Assembly: GCA_027483745.1 (NCBI GenBank)
Contig: JAIXTZ010000149.1
Coordinates: 1 to 9,110, forward strand
Origin: Lysobacteraceae bacterium
Lineage (GTDB): Bacteria > Pseudomonadota > Gammaproteobacteria > Xanthomonadales > Xanthomonadaceae
Reading direction: 5' to 3'
Length of the DNA stretch: 9,110 bases
The notes below the pieces were generated by a model. That model saw only the letters and a program-made list of their open reading frames with translations. It had not been told where the DNA came from and made no database searches. Positions 1-6,927 of this stretch are shown piece after piece. Numbering within the stretch: position 1 is the stretch's first letter; each line of letters opens with the position of its first letter. The translations under genes and the position numbers were made by a program.

Positions 1-1035
1 GCCGTCGGCATCGTGGCGGCCGGCGACGTCGTGCACCTGCAGGCCGATCGGGTGGCCGAGGCCGTGCGGGAAGAACACGCTGGTCACGCCTTCGGCCACC
101 ATCGCGCCCGGGTCCATGTCGACGATGCCGGCGTTGCGCAGCACGCTGCCGAGGCGCAGGTGGCATTCGAGGTGCAGGTCGCGGTAGTCGGCGCCGTTGC
201 GCACCATGCCGCACAGCGCCTGCTGCTCGTCGTCGACGGCGGCGATGAGCTCGGCGAAGGCGCCGTCATGTGCGGCGTAGGTGCGGGTGATGTCGGAGGC
301 GTAGCCGTCCACTTCGGCGCCGGCATCGATCAGGAAGCTCAGCGGCTTCGCGGGGCGCTCCGGCGACTGGTACTGGTAGTGCAGCACGGCCGCGTGCGCA
401 TTGAGGCCGATGATGTTGGTGTAGGGCAGGTCAAGGTCGCCGTGGCCGGTGGCCTCGAGGTAGGCGCGGTGGATCTCCAGCTCGGAGCCGCCGGCGCGGA
501 ACGCGGCCTCGGCGGCGCGGTGGCCCTTCACCGCGCGGCGCTGGGCGCGGCGCATGCGGTCGAGTTCGTACGCGGTCTTGTAGCCGCGCTGGTAGTGCAA
601 CTCGTCGATCAGCGCCTTCGGGTTGTTCGGCACCACGCCCTCGAGCGCGGCATCGGCCTCGCCGACGATGGCCACGCGGCCCTTGGGCAGATGGGCGGCG
701 GCCTCCTGCGGTTCGCGAAGGATGCGGATGTCGAAGTGTTCGACCCAGAAGCCTTCCGGCGGCGACGGCGGCACGTGCCAGTAGTCGTCGGGCTGGTAGT
801 AGGCCAGCACCGGCTTCGACCCCGGCGTGTAGGCGATCCAGCTGTGCGGGTGATGCTGCAGCGGCACCCAGTGCTTGAAGTGCGGGTTCGGCTTGAACGG
901 GTAGGGCCGGTCGTCGAGGAACTGGTACTTCTCCACGCCCGAGGCGATCACGAAGTGGTCGAAGCCGGCCTTGGCCAGCGCGGCGTCGCTGCGCTGCTTC
1001 AGGGTGGCGAGGTGCTCGGCGTAGAGGTGGGACAT
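1..1035 (-). CDS. pepQ: Xaa-Pro dipeptidase (prolidase), C-terminus cut by window edge
   Basis: Cytoplasmic dinuclear-metal peptidase that cleaves dipeptides with C-terminal proline. The visible 345 residues begin MSHLYAEHLATL and carry the PepQ/creatinase-fold catalytic half. Metal-binding aspartates are D237 (LIDAGAEVDG) and D248 (YASDITRTY), 11 residues apart as in E. coli PepQ. The signature PHGLGHPIGLQVHD lies near residues 323-336, with H328 the expected metal-ligand histidine. The two glutamate ligands and roughly the last 90-100 residues (family about 440) lie beyond position 1. The start at 1035 matches the usual N-terminus. An in-frame ATG at 1047 would add four residues, and neither start has a convincing Shine-Dalgarno. 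The gene follows apbE on the same strand after 50 bp with no terminator seen, so it is probably co-transcribed; no functional link to apbE is evident. Confidence 0.95.
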   Translation of the reverse strand, partial: MSHLYAEHLATLKQRSDAALAKAGFDHFVIASGVEKYQFLDDRPYPFKPNPHFKHWVPLQHHPHSWIAYTPGSKPVLAYYQPDDYWHVPPSPPEGFWVEHFDIRILREPQEAAAHLPKGRVAIVGEADAALEGVVPNNPKALIDELHYQRGYKTAYELDRMRRAQRRAVKGHRAAEAAFRAGGSELEIHRAYLEATGHGDLDLPYTNIIGLNAHAAVLHYQYQSPERPAKPLSFLIDAGAEVDGYASDITRTYAAHDGAFAELIAAVDDEQQALCGMVRNGADYRDLHLECHLRLGSVLRNAGIVDMDPGAMVAEGVTSVFFPHGLGHPIGLQVHDVAGRHDADG

Positions 1036-1085
1036 GGCGGGCGGCATCGGCAGGAAGCGAGACGCCGATTGTGCCGCAGCGCCCG

Positions 1086-2171
1086 TCAACGCGGGCCGCA
1101 GTCGGCGCCCGAATCGACGCGCGCGGCCTCGGGCAGCGGACGCGCCCACTCGAACCGCGCCGCCATCCCGCGGGTGGTCCAGGCCCGGCCTTCCGCGTCC
1201 ACCAGCAGCGCGCAGCCCAGCGCCATGCCGCGCACCGTGCGCTCGAAGCCCTCGGGCCCCGCCACCATCAGCGCGGTGGCCGCCGCGTCGGCCACCACCG
1301 GATCGGGGTGCAGCACGGCGCTCAGCCGCGCGCCGGTGACCGGTCGGCCCGTGCGCGGATCGAGGACGTGCGGCCAGCGCTCGCCCTCGGGCGACTCGCG
1401 GTACTTGGCGTAGCGGCCGGAGCTCATGAAGGTCTCGCCGTCGCGCAGCGCCACGCCGCCCAGCACGCCGCCCTCGCCGTCATCGAGGCCCACCCGCCAC
1501 GCCGCGCCGTGGTTGTCGCCGAGCGCCAGCACGTCGCCGCCGAGGTTCAGCAGCGCGTGCGCCACGCCGAGGCGGCGCAGCCGCGTCGCGCCTTCCTCCA
1601 AGGCCAGCCCTTCCGCCATCGCGTTGAAGTCGAGCCGCAGCGCGGGCGCGGCGCTGGTGCAGCGCCACGCGGCGTCGCAGTGCAGGTCATCGAGCGAATC
1701 GGGGCGCGTGGCCCACGCAGCGAGCCAAGCGCGATCGGGCGGCGGCGTGCGGATCGGGTAGTCGCTGGTGTGGAAGCCCCAGGTCGCCACCAGCCGACCG
1801 ATGCCCGGATCGAAGGCGTGGCGGCTACTTGCCACGAGGGGGCGGCTGCGTGCCATCAGATCGCGCAGTGCCGGTGGCGCTTCGGCTTCACCGTTCGCGG
1901 CGAGCGCGTCGTTGAAGGCCGTGAGGGCCGAGGGTTCCCAAGCGTGCCATTCGCGCTCGCGCTGCTGCCAGTGCGCGCCCAGCGCGCGCAGGGCGGCGGT
2001 GCGGCGCGTTTCGTCGCTGCCGGCGGGGAGCTGCAGTTCCGCGGTGCTCCCGAACACCGTCCATGCGTCGCGCGACGGCGCGGCAGGCGCGCAGGCGACC
2101 AGGCCGAGCAGCGCCGCGCCGAGCAGCGCGGCCTGCTTCAGACGTAGTCGCTGCCGGGCTGGTCGACCCAC
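1086..2171 (-). CDS. apbE: FAD:protein FMN transferase, lipoprotein (ApbE family)
   Basis: ApbE enzymes use FAD and Mg2+ to attach FMN covalently to Thr/Ser of periplasmic or membrane redox proteins (NqrC, RnfG and relatives). From the GTG start at 2171 the protein has 361 residues. A lipoprotein signal has hydrophobic core AALLGAALLGLVA and lipobox LVAC with lipidated C27. Family motifs follow in order: FGST (about 40), HAFDPGIGRLVATWGF (about 118-133), DFNAMAEGLALE (181-192), NLGGDVLALG (219-228), SSGRY (250-254), HVLDPRTGRPV (268-278) and ADAAATALMV (294-303), where D295 and T299 match the metal-site Asp and Thr. Start choice is uncertain. The GTG overlaps the PilZ gene by 34 nt; a CTG at 2141 would give MKQAALLGAALLGLVAC with a 4-nt CTGA overlap; the ATG at 2261 would bury the signal peptide. 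No Shine-Dalgarno is clear, so translation is probably coupled to PilZ. No recognisable flavinylation target is in the window. Confidence 0.9.
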   Translation of the reverse strand: MGRPARQRLRLKQAALLGAALLGLVACAPAAPSRDAWTVFGSTAELQLPAGSDETRRTAALRALGAHWQQREREWHAWEPSALTAFNDALAANGEAEAPPALRDLMARSRPLVASSRHAFDPGIGRLVATWGFHTSDYPIRTPPPDRAWLAAWATRPDSLDDLHCDAAWRCTSAAPALRLDFNAMAEGLALEEGATRLRRLGVAHALLNLGGDVLALGDNHGAAWRVGLDDGEGGVLGGVALRDGETFMSSGRYAKYRESPEGERWPHVLDPRTGRPVTGARLSAVLHPDPVVADAAATALMVAGPEGFERTVRGMALGCALLVDAEGRAWTTRGMAARFEWARPLPEAARVDSGADCGPR

Positions 2172-2500
2172 TGCCGGATGTGCTGCAGCGAGTTCGCGGC
2201 CACGTCGATGAAACGGAAGCCGGCCCAGACCTGCCCGGGCGCGGCGGCGTCGTCCTGCCACAGCTCGTGCGCGCCCACCTCCACTTCGAGCGGGCGACCG
2301 CCGCCGACGGGCAGGTCGAAGCGCAGCTGGTACAGCGCATCGGCGCAGGGCGGCGCGCCGAGGATCAGCAGCACGCCGGATTCCGACAGGTTGCCGATCT
2401 TGCCGATCACCTGCTCGGTCATGTTGTCGATCACGGCGATGTCGTGCGTGGCACGACGACGCTTCGCGCGGCGGTACTCGCTGTGCGGGCCGGTGGTCAT
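2138..2500 (-). CDS. PilZ domain protein, probable cyclic-di-GMP receptor
   Basis: A 120-residue protein that is essentially a single PilZ domain. The two c-di-GMP binding elements are visible: an arginine-rich RxxxR segment at the N-terminus (YRRAKRRR, residues 9-16) and NLSESG at 37-42, which fits (D/N)xSxxG. A beta-barrel-like body follows (LYQLRFDLP, PLEVEVGAHELW, VWAGFRFIDV). No signal peptide or membrane segment is seen, so it should be cytoplasmic. The start is very well supported: AAGGAGG (2508-2514) lies 7 nt upstream of ATG, and the ATG overlaps the stop of the DUF1631 gene as ATGA. This predicts translational coupling and matched expression with DUF1631. Binding is inferred from intact motifs; the output process (motility, pili, polysaccharide) cannot be read from the sequence. 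Confidence 0.9.
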   Translation of the reverse strand: MTTGPHSEYRRAKRRRATHDIAVIDNMTEQVIGKIGNLSESGVLLILGAPPCADALYQLRFDLPVGGGRPLEVEVGAHELWQDDAAAPGQVWAGFRFIDVAANSLQHIRQWVDQPGSDYV

Positions 2501-4938
2501 GCCACGGCCTCCTTGGGCTTGCTGCCGCCGAAGCCGGAGAGCGTCTTCATCACCGCCCCCCACGCGCGGTCGAGCAGGCTCACTTTCGCTTCCTCCTCCA
2601 CCAGCCGGGCTTGGCCGTTGGCCATCTGGATGGCGAGGTGTTCGATGCTCTGGTCGCCGATCTTCTGGCCGCGGTGGTTGACGAACATGGCCGTGCCGCT
2701 CACCGGCGAATACCACGACAGGCGGCGGCGCACGCGGTCGCCCTGCGCATTGGTGACGAATTCGAACCAGGTGCCGAAGGCGAGCGTCTTGATCTGCGCG
2801 ACGCGGGCCATCACTTCGGGCGTGAGCTGCTCGGGCTTCGGCTTGGCGGGCTTCTCGGTGGTGCCGAGGCGGCTTGCCGACTTCATCCGCATCAGCAGCT
2901 CGGTGCGGCTGGCGGCGTCGTCGGCGGCGGCCTCGGTGGTCGGGGCGATCAGTCGCTTGGCGATCGCGTCCGATTCGGCCTCGTGGTAGCCGACCTGGCG
3001 CAGCGAGTCGGCGACCTCTTTCTGCAGCGCGGGGGCTTCCGTCTCGGCCGCGGCGGCGGCGCCGGGCTTCGCGAGGCTGACGAGCTTTTTGGCCGTCTCG
3101 AGGTGCTGCGTCCAGGCCGGCGAGTCCTCGCCGTGGCGCAGCGAGGTCAGCGCCATCACGTCGGTCCACGCCTGGTTCAACAGCGTGCGCGTGAACACCG
3201 GCAGTTCGCTTCCCTCGGTGATCTGCTTCACCGCATCGGCGGCGCGGTCGCGCGCCTGCGCGAGGCGCTCCTTGCCGCGCGCGGCTTCGACGTGGCGGCG
3301 CTCGGCCACTTCGGCCTTGCGTGCGATCGTCTGCAGGTGCGAGCTCAGGTCCTTGAGCAGCGACTCGAACAGCGACATGTCGCCGTCGAAATCGCGCAGC
3401 GTGCGGTCGACCAGGCCCTGCATCTTGCCGACCAGCGCACCGTCGGCGTCGTCGTCGCCGAGCCAGTAGGCGCCGGTCTCGGCCACGGCGTTGAGCATCT
3501 GCCGTGCCGGGTGGTGGCTGTCGTTGAAGAAGCGCTTGTCCGAGAGCGCCACGCGCAGCAGCGGCACCTGGAGCTTCGTCAGCAGCGTGGACGCCTGGCT
3601 GCTCGGCCGCACGTCCTTGACCAGCTCGTCGAACAGCATGCCGACGAGGTCGAACGTGTCGTTGTCCTCGTCGGGCAGCACCGGCGTTTCGCCGGCAGGG
3701 GCGCTGCGACGCAGCTGCGCCAGCAGGTCCTGCTTCAGGTGCGCGACGGTGCGCGGCACGATGCGCCCGCCCATGTTCACCGAGGTCGCGGTGCTGGGCT
3801 GCAGCAGGCTCAGCGCGTGCTGCACTTCCTGAGCCGCGGGCTGGTGCACCGGGCCGCTGGGGGCCGCGGGCGCGCTGCCGCCGCCCGACAGCTTCGACAG
3901 CATGGAGCGCCGCGAGGTCAGCAGGTCGCGGATCTGCTCGAACTCGGGCAGCGGCACCGGCGCCGCGGACGGACTCGCCGGGGCCCACGCCGCCGGTTCA
4001 CCCGGCAGCAGCCAGGGCAGCGGGGCTTCGCTTTCGCCGTGCTCGCGCGGGGTCGCCGGCTGCGGGCCGGTCGTGCGGCCGTAGGCCGGCATCTGGCCGG
4101 TGCTGCGGCCGTATGCCGGGGTTTGCGCGGTCGTGCGGCCGTCCGTCGGGGCGGCGGGTTTCGGCGCGGATTCGCCTTCGCCCGGCTTGCCGTCGGTCGC
4201 CTTGGCCGCTGGGCGAGGCTGTGGGGCGGACGGGCTCCGGAACGGCATGTACTGCAAGCCCGGCAACACGCCGTGCTTGATCAGGTGGTTGTTGAGGGCC
4301 TCGAGCAGGCGACCGTATTCGACGAGCATCTGCCGTTCGAACAGCCGGTACAGCAGCACGCGGTGCTCGGAGGAGATCTCGAGGTTGGCCGCGGCGACGC
4401 GAAGGATCTTGCAAAGCGCCTGCGGGCCCATCGGGAGGGCCTCCGCGTCGAACGCCGGCTTGCCCGCCAGCACGCCGAAGCGCTGGCCGAGCAGGTAGAT
4501 CGGCAGGCTGTGGCGCATCTCGATGCGGCTGCCGATCTCGGCCAGCGTCGTCGATTCGTCCATCTCCGAGGCTTCGATCAGCGACAGCTCGGCCATGTTG
4601 CGCTGCGTGGCCCGCTCGGCCTCGGTGGCCGACTGCTCGCGGATCGCCGCGAGCTGGGCTTCGACGCCCTGGAGGAAGCGCGGCACGAGGTCGGGGCGCG
4701 TCCGGCGGACCGTGCGCAGGGTCTCCAGCCACCGCACCTGGATGTTGTTGCTTCGGGCCTGCTCGGCGTTGTTGAACGCCTGCTGCTCGAATTCGTTCAG
4801 CGCGCCGGTGAGCTCACGCTCGAAGGCGTCGGCCGCCAGTTCGTAAAACCCCTGCAGGATGTGGCGCACCTTGCGGGGCAGGGTGCTCTTCGCGAAACCG
4901 GCAGAAGTGGTCGAGCTGGAGGCCGCGGGGCCGGGCAT
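2497..4938 (-). CDS. DUF1631 family protein, large, function unknown
   Basis: An 813-residue protein that I recognise as DUF1631, a family without an assigned biochemical function to my knowledge. It has no signal peptide or membrane segment and is probably cytoplasmic. Layout: a helical N-terminal region (about 20-230, FYELAADAFERELTGALNEF onward); a Pro/Ala/Gly-rich linker (about 235-330) with three 10-residue repeats; a long helical region (about 330-690) including a charged, probably coiled-coil stretch near 535-575 (KAEVAERRHVEAARGKERLA); and a compact C-terminal beta-rich module (about 718-785) with GTWFEF, RRRLSWYSPVSG and MFVNHRGQKI, the part most typical of the family. ATG at 4938 is chosen because a weak GGA lies 8 nt upstream and a promoter-like element sits about 35 nt upstream. 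A GTG at 4944 is an alternative, and the open frame further upstream runs into btuB. It is the first gene of the unit with PilZ and apbE. Confidence 0.87.
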   Translation of the reverse strand: MPGPAASSSTTSAGFAKSTLPRKVRHILQGFYELAADAFERELTGALNEFEQQAFNNAEQARSNNIQVRWLETLRTVRRTRPDLVPRFLQGVEAQLAAIREQSATEAERATQRNMAELSLIEASEMDESTTLAEIGSRIEMRHSLPIYLLGQRFGVLAGKPAFDAEALPMGPQALCKILRVAAANLEISSEHRVLLYRLFERQMLVEYGRLLEALNNHLIKHGVLPGLQYMPFRSPSAPQPRPAAKATDGKPGEGESAPKPAAPTDGRTTAQTPAYGRSTGQMPAYGRTTGPQPATPREHGESEAPLPWLLPGEPAAWAPASPSAAPVPLPEFEQIRDLLTSRRSMLSKLSGGGSAPAAPSGPVHQPAAQEVQHALSLLQPSTATSVNMGGRIVPRTVAHLKQDLLAQLRRSAPAGETPVLPDEDNDTFDLVGMLFDELVKDVRPSSQASTLLTKLQVPLLRVALSDKRFFNDSHHPARQMLNAVAETGAYWLGDDDADGALVGKMQGLVDRTLRDFDGDMSLFESLLKDLSSHLQTIARKAEVAERRHVEAARGKERLAQARDRAADAVKQITEGSELPVFTRTLLNQAWTDVMALTSLRHGEDSPAWTQHLETAKKLVSLAKPGAAAAAETEAPALQKEVADSLRQVGYHEAESDAIAKRLIAPTTEAAADDAASRTELLMRMKSASRLGTTEKPAKPKPEQLTPEVMARVAQIKTLAFGTWFEFVTNAQGDRVRRRLSWYSPVSGTAMFVNHRGQKIGDQSIEHLAIQMANGQARLVEEEAKVSLLDRAWGAVMKTLSGFGGSKPKEAVA
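4051..4140 (-). repeat. Three tandem 30-bp (10-residue) repeats inside the DUF1631 gene
   Basis: Residues 267-296 of the DUF1631 protein read GRTTAQTPAY, GRSTGQMPAY and GRTTGPQPAT: three in-phase 10-residue units encoded by three 30-bp units. They lie in a Pro/Ala/Gly-rich stretch expected to be disordered, linking the N-terminal helical region to the middle region. Unit length divisible by three means copy-number change would keep the frame. Confidence 0.85.
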
Positions 4939-4972
4939 GCGCACGTTCCATTGCGAAAAGTCAATGAAACTG

Positions 4973-4981
4973 AATATAGCA
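4973..4981 (-). promoter_or_regulatory. Probable extended -10 promoter for the DUF1631-PilZ-apbE unit
   Basis: On the minus strand an extended -10 element, TGC followed by TATATT, occupies 4981 to 4973, in the only AT-rich patch of a GC-rich area. The transcript would start near 4966, giving a leader of about 28 nt before the ATG at 4938. No good -35 hexamer lies at 16-18 bp, as is tolerated with an extended -10. It sits just after the hairpin that ends the btuB unit, as expected for a new transcription unit. Confidence 0.5.
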
Positions 4982-4993
4982 GGCGGCCACGGC

Positions 4994-5023
4994 CCTCGCC
5001 GCCCCCGTCCTGGGGCGGCGAGG
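4994..5023 (-). terminator. Strong 12-bp hairpin downstream of btuB
   Basis: A perfect 12-bp GC-rich inverted repeat (CCTCGCCGCCCC with GGGGCGGCGAGG, 6-nt loop) lies 20 bp past the btuB stop. No T-run follows on the minus strand, so it is not a textbook intrinsic terminator. Its position between btuB and a new promoter still suggests transcription termination or 3'-end protection of the btuB mRNA. Confidence 0.55.
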
Positions 5024-5030
5024 TGAAGAC

Positions 5031-5056
5031 GCCTGACTCGGTTCAGCGAGTCGGGC
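5031..5056 (-). other. Hairpin spanning the btuB stop codon
   Basis: Two 10-nt arms (5031-5040 and 5047-5056) pair with a single mismatch around a 6-nt loop that contains most of the btuB stop codon. Together with the 12-bp hairpin just downstream it forms a tandem hairpin pair at the 3' end of btuB, likely contributing to termination or mRNA stability. Confidence 0.45.
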
Positions 5057-6866
5057 GCCAGGCGATCTCGACGAGCAGGCTGCGGTCCGGGGTCGTGAAG
5101 CCGCTGGCCAAGGTGTAGCGGCGGTCGAAGAGGTTCTCGACCCGGGCGCGCAGCGCCCAGTCGGCGCCGAGGGCGGCCTCGGCCCTCAGGTCGAAGCGCG
5201 TGTAGCCGCCCAGCGGGCCGTCGAAGTCCTGGCGGCGCGAGGCGGCTGTCGCGTCCAGACCGAATCGCAGCCAATTGTTGGCGGGGATGTCGACGCTCAC
5301 GGCGGCCTTGCGCGGGGCTCGGCGGAGCAGCGGGGCGCCGGTGGTGGCGTTTTCGGCCCGCTGCCAGCCGAGGTTGCCGCGAAGGCCGATCCGCCCCAGC
5401 TCCCAGCGCCCGTCCAGCTCGACGCCATCGAGACGCGCCTGGTTGATGTTGGTGGCACCGAAGGTGGGGCCGGTGAATGCGATGAGGTCGGTGACCCGGC
5501 TGCGGTAGGCGGAGAGCTCCAGGCCGGCCGTCGTCCCCTGCCAGCCGAGGCCCAGCTCCGCACTGCGCGAGCGCTCGGGGTCGAGCGCCGGGTTGCCGGC
5601 GAACAGGCCGCCGAAACCCGGCGAGTACAGCTCGTTCGTGTTCGGCGCGCGGAAACCCTGGCCCCAGCTCGCCCGCAGGCGCCAGCCGTCGCCGAAGGCC
5701 ACGCCCCACGCGGCCTGCGCAGTGTTCGTGCGCCCGAACTGGCTGCTGTCATCGGTGCGTGCCGTGAGGTCCCACTGCTGCGCGCCGAAGGCCCCGCGCC
5801 ACGCCGTGAACACGCCGGTGTTGCGACGGCTGCGGTCGTATACCACCGCATTGGTCGCGTTGCGTGAGAGGGCGTCTTCGTCCACGTGGTTGAGGCCGAA
5901 CAGCAGCGCGTGGCGCTCGCCGAGCGCGAGGTCGTGCAGCCAGTCGATCGAACGGCGGCGGCTCTCGAAGCGGCTGCCGAAGCTGGACAGGGTCTTCAGG
6001 TCTTCGCGGGCCTCGCCCAGCGCGAGGCTGTGCGTCCAGCGCGCGGCCAGGGGGCCGCCGAGCGTCGCGCCGCCGCTGACCGAATGCGACTGCGTCAAGC
6101 CGCGGTCGAATTCGACGTCGGCCACCGTGGAGAGCAGGTTCACCCCGAGGGCCTGCGTGCCGAGCGTGGTGCGGCCGCCGAGGCTCAGGTGGCGGTTGCG
6201 GAAGCCGTCGCGGTCCGGGTCGAAGCCGAAACTCGTCGGCGTGCTCACGTTGTAGCCGCCGACGTCCTGCACGCCGCCGCCGAGGCCGAGGCTGCCGCGC
6301 TCGCCGGAAACGCCCCACTGGGCCGCGACTTCCGAGCGATCAAAACTGCCCACGCGCACCTGCGCGCCGCCCTGGCCGGGGTCGCGGGTGAAGATCTGGA
6401 TGACGCCACCGATGGCATCCGAGCCCCACAGCGCTGCGCGCGGGCCGCGGACGATCTCGATGCGCTCGATGCGGTCGATGGGCAGGCTGCCGAAGTCGTA
6501 CAGGCCCTGCTGCACCGAGTTCACCCGCACGCCGTCGACCAGCACCAGCACGTGGTTGGAATTGCCGCCGCGCAGGAACAGCGTCGACACCGATCCGGGG
6601 CCGCCGGTGCGCGAGACGTCGATGCCGGCCTGTCGTGCCAGCAGGTCGATGAGGTCCGGGGCTTGCGCCTGCTCGATGGCGGCGCGATCCAGCACGGTGG
6701 TCGCGGCCAGTCCGCGCGCGATCGGCGTCGGCGAGCGGGTGGCGGTCACGACGACCGCATCGAGGGTTTCGGCGCCGCTCATGTCGGCCGGCGGCGCGGG
6801 CGCGGCAGAGGCAAGAGGAACGGCAAGCGCCAGCGCGAGGCCGGCGGCGAGGGGAGAACGGTTCAT
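5043..6866 (-). CDS. btuB: TonB-dependent outer-membrane vitamin B12 (cobalamin) receptor
   Basis: A 607-residue outer-membrane receptor importing cobalamins with TonB-ExbBD energy; E. coli BtuB has 614. Order: signal peptide about 1-21 (cut after ASA), TonB box region ETLDAVVVTATR (33-44), plug domain about 45-160 (LFLRGGNSNHVLVLVDGVRVN, VRGPRAALWGSDAIGGVIQI), then the 22-strand barrel. BtuB-like segments include DPDRDGF (216-221 area, resembling a Ca2+-binding aspartate loop), TDDSSQFGR (371-379), FRAPNTNELY (405-414), NPALDPERS (425-433), PLLRRAP (512-518) and ENLFDRRYTLASGF (577-590). ATG at 6866 is preceded 5 nt away by AAGGA. An ATG six bases upstream overlaps that Shine-Dalgarno, and the in-frame ATG at 6986 would bury the signal peptide. 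The cobalamin riboswitch upstream independently supports B12 specificity and predicts repression when B12 is plentiful. The C-terminus ends EIAWRPTR rather than in an aromatic residue. No BtuCDF transporter is in the window. Confidence 0.95.
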   Translation of the reverse strand: MNRSPLAAGLALALAVPLASAAPAPPADMSGAETLDAVVVTATRSPTPIARGLAATTVLDRAAIEQAQAPDLIDLLARQAGIDVSRTGGPGSVSTLFLRGGNSNHVLVLVDGVRVNSVQQGLYDFGSLPIDRIERIEIVRGPRAALWGSDAIGGVIQIFTRDPGQGGAQVRVGSFDRSEVAAQWGVSGERGSLGLGGGVQDVGGYNVSTPTSFGFDPDRDGFRNRHLSLGGRTTLGTQALGVNLLSTVADVEFDRGLTQSHSVSGGATLGGPLAARWTHSLALGEAREDLKTLSSFGSRFESRRRSIDWLHDLALGERHALLFGLNHVDEDALSRNATNAVVYDRSRRNTGVFTAWRGAFGAQQWDLTARTDDSSQFGRTNTAQAAWGVAFGDGWRLRASWGQGFRAPNTNELYSPGFGGLFAGNPALDPERSRSAELGLGWQGTTAGLELSAYRSRVTDLIAFTGPTFGATNINQARLDGVELDGRWELGRIGLRGNLGWQRAENATTGAPLLRRAPRKAAVSVDIPANNWLRFGLDATAASRRQDFDGPLGGYTRFDLRAEAALGADWALRARVENLFDRRYTLASGFTTPDRSLLVEIAWRPTR

Positions 6867-6867
6867 G

Positions 6868-6927
6868 GACATCCTTGGAGGTTTCAGCGCACACCCGCGG
6901 GGGCGCGAACGGAAACGCAAGGACGTC
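6868..6927 (-). promoter_or_regulatory. Candidate riboswitch expression platform: hairpin sequestering the btuB ribosome binding site
   Basis: In the btuB mRNA, GACGUCCUUG (6927 to 6918) can pair with CAAGGAUGUC (6877 to 6868) over 10 bp, including one G-U wobble. This fully occludes the AAGGA Shine-Dalgarno. Inside, GUUUC (6916-6912) pairs with GAAAC (6885-6881), and a GCGC/GCGC pair lies further in, so the hairpin is long. The pairing is complete only on the minus-strand RNA, since the plus strand has an A-C mismatch there, which fits an RNA-level role. This suggests translational control of btuB downstream of the cobalamin aptamer. A CUUGCG in the 5' arm (6921-6916) could alternatively pair with CGCAAG in the aptamer (7055-7050), a speculative switch partner. 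Confidence 0.55.

Noticed and set aside
1036..1085. Search for a promoter or terminator between apbE and pepQ
   Set aside because: No -10/-35 pair and no stem with a T-run was visible, so no call was made.
13..1413. 466-residue plus-strand open frame over pepQ and apbE
   Set aside because: Antisense to clear pepQ and apbE motifs; composition is that of a shadow frame.
2138..3988. 616-residue frame ending with the PilZ sequence
   Set aside because: Only the last 120 residues are a real protein; the rest is a shadow of DUF1631, and the ATGA overlap with AAGGAGG fixes the true PilZ start at 2500.
4994..5056. Paired hairpins considered as a REP/mobile repeat
   Set aside because: No second copy in the window and no terminal repeats or transposase nearby; a role at the 3' end of btuB is simpler.
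2611..5118. 835-residue open frame on the plus strand, antisense to DUF1631
   Set aside because: Low-complexity Arg/Gly/Ala/His composition typical of shadow frames in GC-rich DNA; the opposite strand encodes a well-supported protein family.
2497..5709. Extended DUF1631 frame back to 5709
   Set aside because: The extra part overlaps btuB out of frame, passes the terminator hairpins and the promoter-like element, and is Arg-rich shadow sequence.
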